Shown: in pieces, positions 4,998 through 7,510 of the stretch
Layout: each line of letters begins with the position of its first letter
Position numbering within the stretch: the stretch's first letter is position 1
Notes under the pieces: model-generated
What the model was told of the DNA's origin: nothing
The model's input: only the letters and a program-made list of their open reading frames with translations
Database searches by the model: none
Source: Ignavibacteriota bacterium
GTDB lineage: Bacteria > Bacteroidota > Ignavibacteria > Tepidaquicellales > Tepidaquicellaceae
Assembly: GCA_003135995.1 (NCBI GenBank)
Contig: PNBM01000269.1
Span: 1,481 to 8,990 of the forward strand
Reading direction: 5' to 3'
DNA: 7,510 bases
Translations under genes and position numbers: made by a program

Positions 4998-7510
4998 ATG
5001 TCAAAATTCAGAATTCTTTTTTTAATATTATTCGTAACGATATCTACAAAATCTTATTCACAGGATTCGGAAAAAATCCCTCTCACGCACGATATTTATA
5101 ACAGCTGGAAAAAACTTGAGAATCAAAGAATATCTAACGACGGTAAATGGATAAGCTATGAAATCAATCCGCAAAAAGGAGACGGAAAATTGATAATTTA
5201 TTACATTGAAACCGGAAATACGGATACCATTCAAAGAGGCTATGAATCTGTGTTTTCGCCGAATTCCGATTTTCTTGCTTTCAAAATAAAACCATATGAA
5301 GATACAGTCAGAGCCTTGAAATTAAAGAAAAAGAAAAAAGACCAGCTTCCGAAAGATTCTCTCGGCATAAAGACGGCAAAACAAATTATTAAAATTCCGA
5401 ACCTGATTACATTTAAAATGCCAAAGGATAATGTGAGCTGGATTGGATATTTAACGGATGATAAAGATACTTCGAAAACAAAAAAGGATTCTTCCGGAAC
5501 ATATAAACTGACAATTTTAAATCCAACTGCAAATAAAAAATATAATTTTGAAGGTGTTTCCGATTTTGCAGTTTCGAAAAATGGAAATTCATTTGCTTTT
5601 GTCACATATAAGAATAAAAATAAAATTGATAGCTCGGGAGTTTATATATTCGATACGCAAAAAGAAAAAGAGATTAATATTTTCAAAAAGAAAGGTGTGA
5701 TAAAAAAATTAACGCTTGATGACAAAGGCGAACAAACTGCATTTATCCAAACCGCCGATACTTCTAAAGTAAAGCGTTATGGTTTATATTTATCAAAAGA
5801 AGGAAATTCGAAGTTAATTGTTGATACTGCAACTTCAGGAATGCTTAATAACTGGGAAGTCAGCACATACGAATCAATTGCCTTTTCCGAAGACGGGACA
5901 AAATTATTTTTCCAGACTGCTCCTAAAATTATGCCCGAGCCAAAAGATACTTTGCTCGATGAAGAAAAATACAGGCTCGATGTTTGGAACTGGCAGGATG
6001 GTTTATTGCAAACTCAGCAAAATCACAATCTCGAATATGAGAAAAAAAGAACTTATTCCGCTGTATATAATATTCCAACACAAAAGATGGTTCAGCTTGC
6101 CGATACAATAATTCAGAATATAAAATTAATTAAAAAAGGAAACGACGAAAATGTATTGGGCGTAACAGGTGTTCCTTATCAGAAGCTCGCTTCCTGGGAG
6201 GAAAACGAAAGCTACGATTTTTATATCATAAACACACTAACCGGAGAAAAGAAACTTGTCGGAGAGAAGAAAAAATATTATGCGGATATTTCCCCGGATG
6301 GAAAATATTTTCTCTGGTATGAACCGAATGACAGTTGTTATCATACTTATTCGATAAAAAATAATTCCGAATATGTTATTACAAAATCAATTCCCGTTAA
6401 ATTATACGATGAAGAATATGATTTGCCTGACGACCCAACACCATATTCAATTGGCGGCTGGACGGAGAATGATGAAAATATTTTAATTTATGATAGGTAT
6501 GATATTTGGAAAGTGAATCCTGAAAATTTGGTCTCGCCTGAAAACATAACAAAGACGGGTCGTGACACAAAAACAATTTACCGCTATGTAAAACTTGAAA
6601 CCGACTCTGCTTTTGTCGAAAATAAAATTTTATTGCAGACTGCAAATGAAAGTACGACTCTCGAAGGATTCTCAACACTTGATTTAGCTACGAATGCAAA
6701 GCAGGAATTAATTTCAAATGATTTTACTTACTGGAATCCAATCAAATCAAAAAAATCCGATGTTTTGATTTGGCAGAGATTATCTTATGTTGAGTTTCCC
6801 GATTTGTGGGTGGGTAATTTGGATTTTACGAATGCGAAAAAAATATCTTATGCAAATCCGCAGCAGGAAAAATATTTATGGGGCAATGTGGAATTATTTA
6901 AATGGAAAGATTCTTCCGGTGCAGACCAGAAAGGTCTTGTATATAAACCTGAAAATTTTGACCCGGCAAAAACATATCCGATGATTATTTATTATTATGA
7001 AAAATATACCGATAAGATTCACAATCATTACATTCCAAATCCAAGCAGGTCAGTAGTGAATTTTCCGTTATATAACAGTAACGGCTATGTAATTTTTATT
7101 CCCGACATCACTTATAAAATCGGTTATCCCGGCAAAAGCGCCTATAATGTGATTATGAGCGGAACGTATGCATTACTCGATAAAGGTTATATAGATAAAG
7201 AAAGAATGGGATTGCAGGGACAAAGCTGGGGTGGATATCAGACTGCTTATATGGTAACTCAAACAAATTTATTTCATGCGGCTGAAGCGGGAGCGCCCGT
7301 AGCTAATATGACAAGTGCTTACGGCGGAATACGATGGGAATCAGGTATCACGAGAGAACATCAGTACGAAAAAGGTCAAAGCAGAATCGGAGGTACTCTA
7401 TGGGAGAAGTTTGATTTATATGTTGAAAATTCTCCGCTGTTTTTTGCAAATAAAATCGAGACTCCGCTTTTAATAATGGCGAATGATAATGACGGCGCCG
7501 TTCCGTGGCA
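4998..7510 (+). CDS. Secreted S9-family (prolyl oligopeptidase-like) serine peptidase, C-terminus outside window
   Basis: An open frame of 837 codons from the ATG at 4998 to the right edge, with no stop. A signal peptide (MSKF, hydrophobic 6-15, then STKSYSQ) is likely cleaved between Ser21 and Gln22, so the enzyme is periplasmic or secreted. Residues about 35-620 have the strand-rich, repeated SxDGKW-like pattern of an S9 beta-propeller (for example RISNDGKWISYE at 44-55), with a Lys-rich loop at 108-114. From about 630 an alpha/beta-hydrolase domain follows. It has the nucleophile elbow GQSWGG with Ser743, and the loop ANDNDGAVPW (828-837), where Asp832 fits the catalytic D-x-x-V position. 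The catalytic His and probably about 100 residues are missing only because the window ends. Family members cleave short peptides, often after Pro or as amino-peptidases; specificity cannot be read here. The start has no Shine-Dalgarno sequence, but the signal peptide fixes it well. Confidence 0.93.
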   Translation, partial: MSKFRILFLILFVTISTKSYSQDSEKIPLTHDIYNSWKKLENQRISNDGKWISYEINPQKGDGKLIIYYIETGNTDTIQRGYESVFSPNSDFLAFKIKPYEDTVRALKLKKKKKDQLPKDSLGIKTAKQIIKIPNLITFKMPKDNVSWIGYLTDDKDTSKTKKDSSGTYKLTILNPTANKKYNFEGVSDFAVSKNGNSFAFVTYKNKNKIDSSGVYIFDTQKEKEINIFKKKGVIKKLTLDDKGEQTAFIQTADTSKVKRYGLYLSKEGNSKLIVDTATSGMLNNWEVSTYESIAFSEDGTKLFFQTAPKIMPEPKDTLLDEEKYRLDVWNWQDGLLQTQQNHNLEYEKKRTYSAVYNIPTQKMVQLADTIIQNIKLIKKGNDENVLGVTGVPYQKLASWEENESYDFYIINTLTGEKKLVGEKKKYYADISPDGKYFLWYEPNDSCYHTYSIKNNSEYVITKSIPVKLYDEEYDLPDDPTPYSIGGWTENDENILIYDRYDIWKVNPENLVSPENITKTGRDTKTIYRYVKLETDSAFVENKILLQTANESTTLEGFSTLDLATNAKQELISNDFTYWNPIKSKKSDVLIWQRLSYVEFPDLWVGNLDFTNAKKISYANPQQEKYLWGNVELFKWKDSSGADQKGLVYKPENFDPAKTYPMIIYYYEKYTDKIHNHYIPNPSRSVVNFPLYNSNGYVIFIPDITYKIGYPGKSAYNVIMSGTYALLDKGYIDKERMGLQGQSWGGYQTAYMVTQTNLFHAAEAGAPVANMTSAYGGIRWESGITREHQYEKGQSRIGGTLWEKFDLYVENSPLFFANKIETPLLIMANDNDGAVPW

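Noticed and set aside
5240..5605. A 121-codon minus-strand frame
   Set aside because: It lies wholly inside the S9 peptidase coding frame, which has a signal peptide and catalytic motifs. The antisense product shows no recognisable features.
6397..6678. A 93-codon minus-strand frame
   Set aside because: It is antisense to the beta-propeller part of the S9 peptidase and shows no start signal or domain.

Overview
The window is AT-rich and reads like a low-GC chromosome from the Bacteroidota / Ignavibacteriota / Chlorobiota group. Three things point there. Most start codons lack a Shine-Dalgarno sequence. Both secreted proteins have signal peptides ending S-aromatic-S followed by Gln. The gene content (secreted S9 peptidase, membrane spermidine-synthase-like protein, Asp/Lys-type phosphofructokinase) also fits. 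This placement is inference, because no marker gene is present.

Layout: five genes lie on the minus strand. Reading from about 4698 down to 1 they are: a secreted protein built from six exact 24-residue Trp-rich repeats (4111-4698); an MNT nucleotidyltransferase (3711-4034) overlapping a HEPN protein (3338-3721), together a two-gene toxin-antitoxin-like module; a 14-TM membrane protein with a central spermidine-synthase/methyltransferase-like domain (792-3239); and the first 252 codons of a 6-phosphofructokinase with pyrophosphate-type active-site residues (1-756, running off the left edge). One gene lies on the plus strand: a secreted S9-family (prolyl oligopeptidase-like) serine peptidase (4998 to the right edge), missing its last part including the catalytic His.

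The 299-bp divergent intergenic region (4699-4997) carries a compact repeat element. It has seven CGCAAAG heptamers, three in one orientation and four in the other, with imperfect terminal inverted repeats and a perfect 21-bp direct repeat.

How the genes relate: MNT and HEPN almost certainly act together because they overlap and are translationally linked. The membrane protein and phosphofructokinase are 35 bp apart and probably co-transcribed, but no shared pathway is evident. The repeat protein and the S9 peptidase are both exported. I see no phage, IS, CRISPR or RNA gene. The least explained items are the repeat protein, the CGCAAAG element, and the HEPN protein with Tyr where the RNase His would be.
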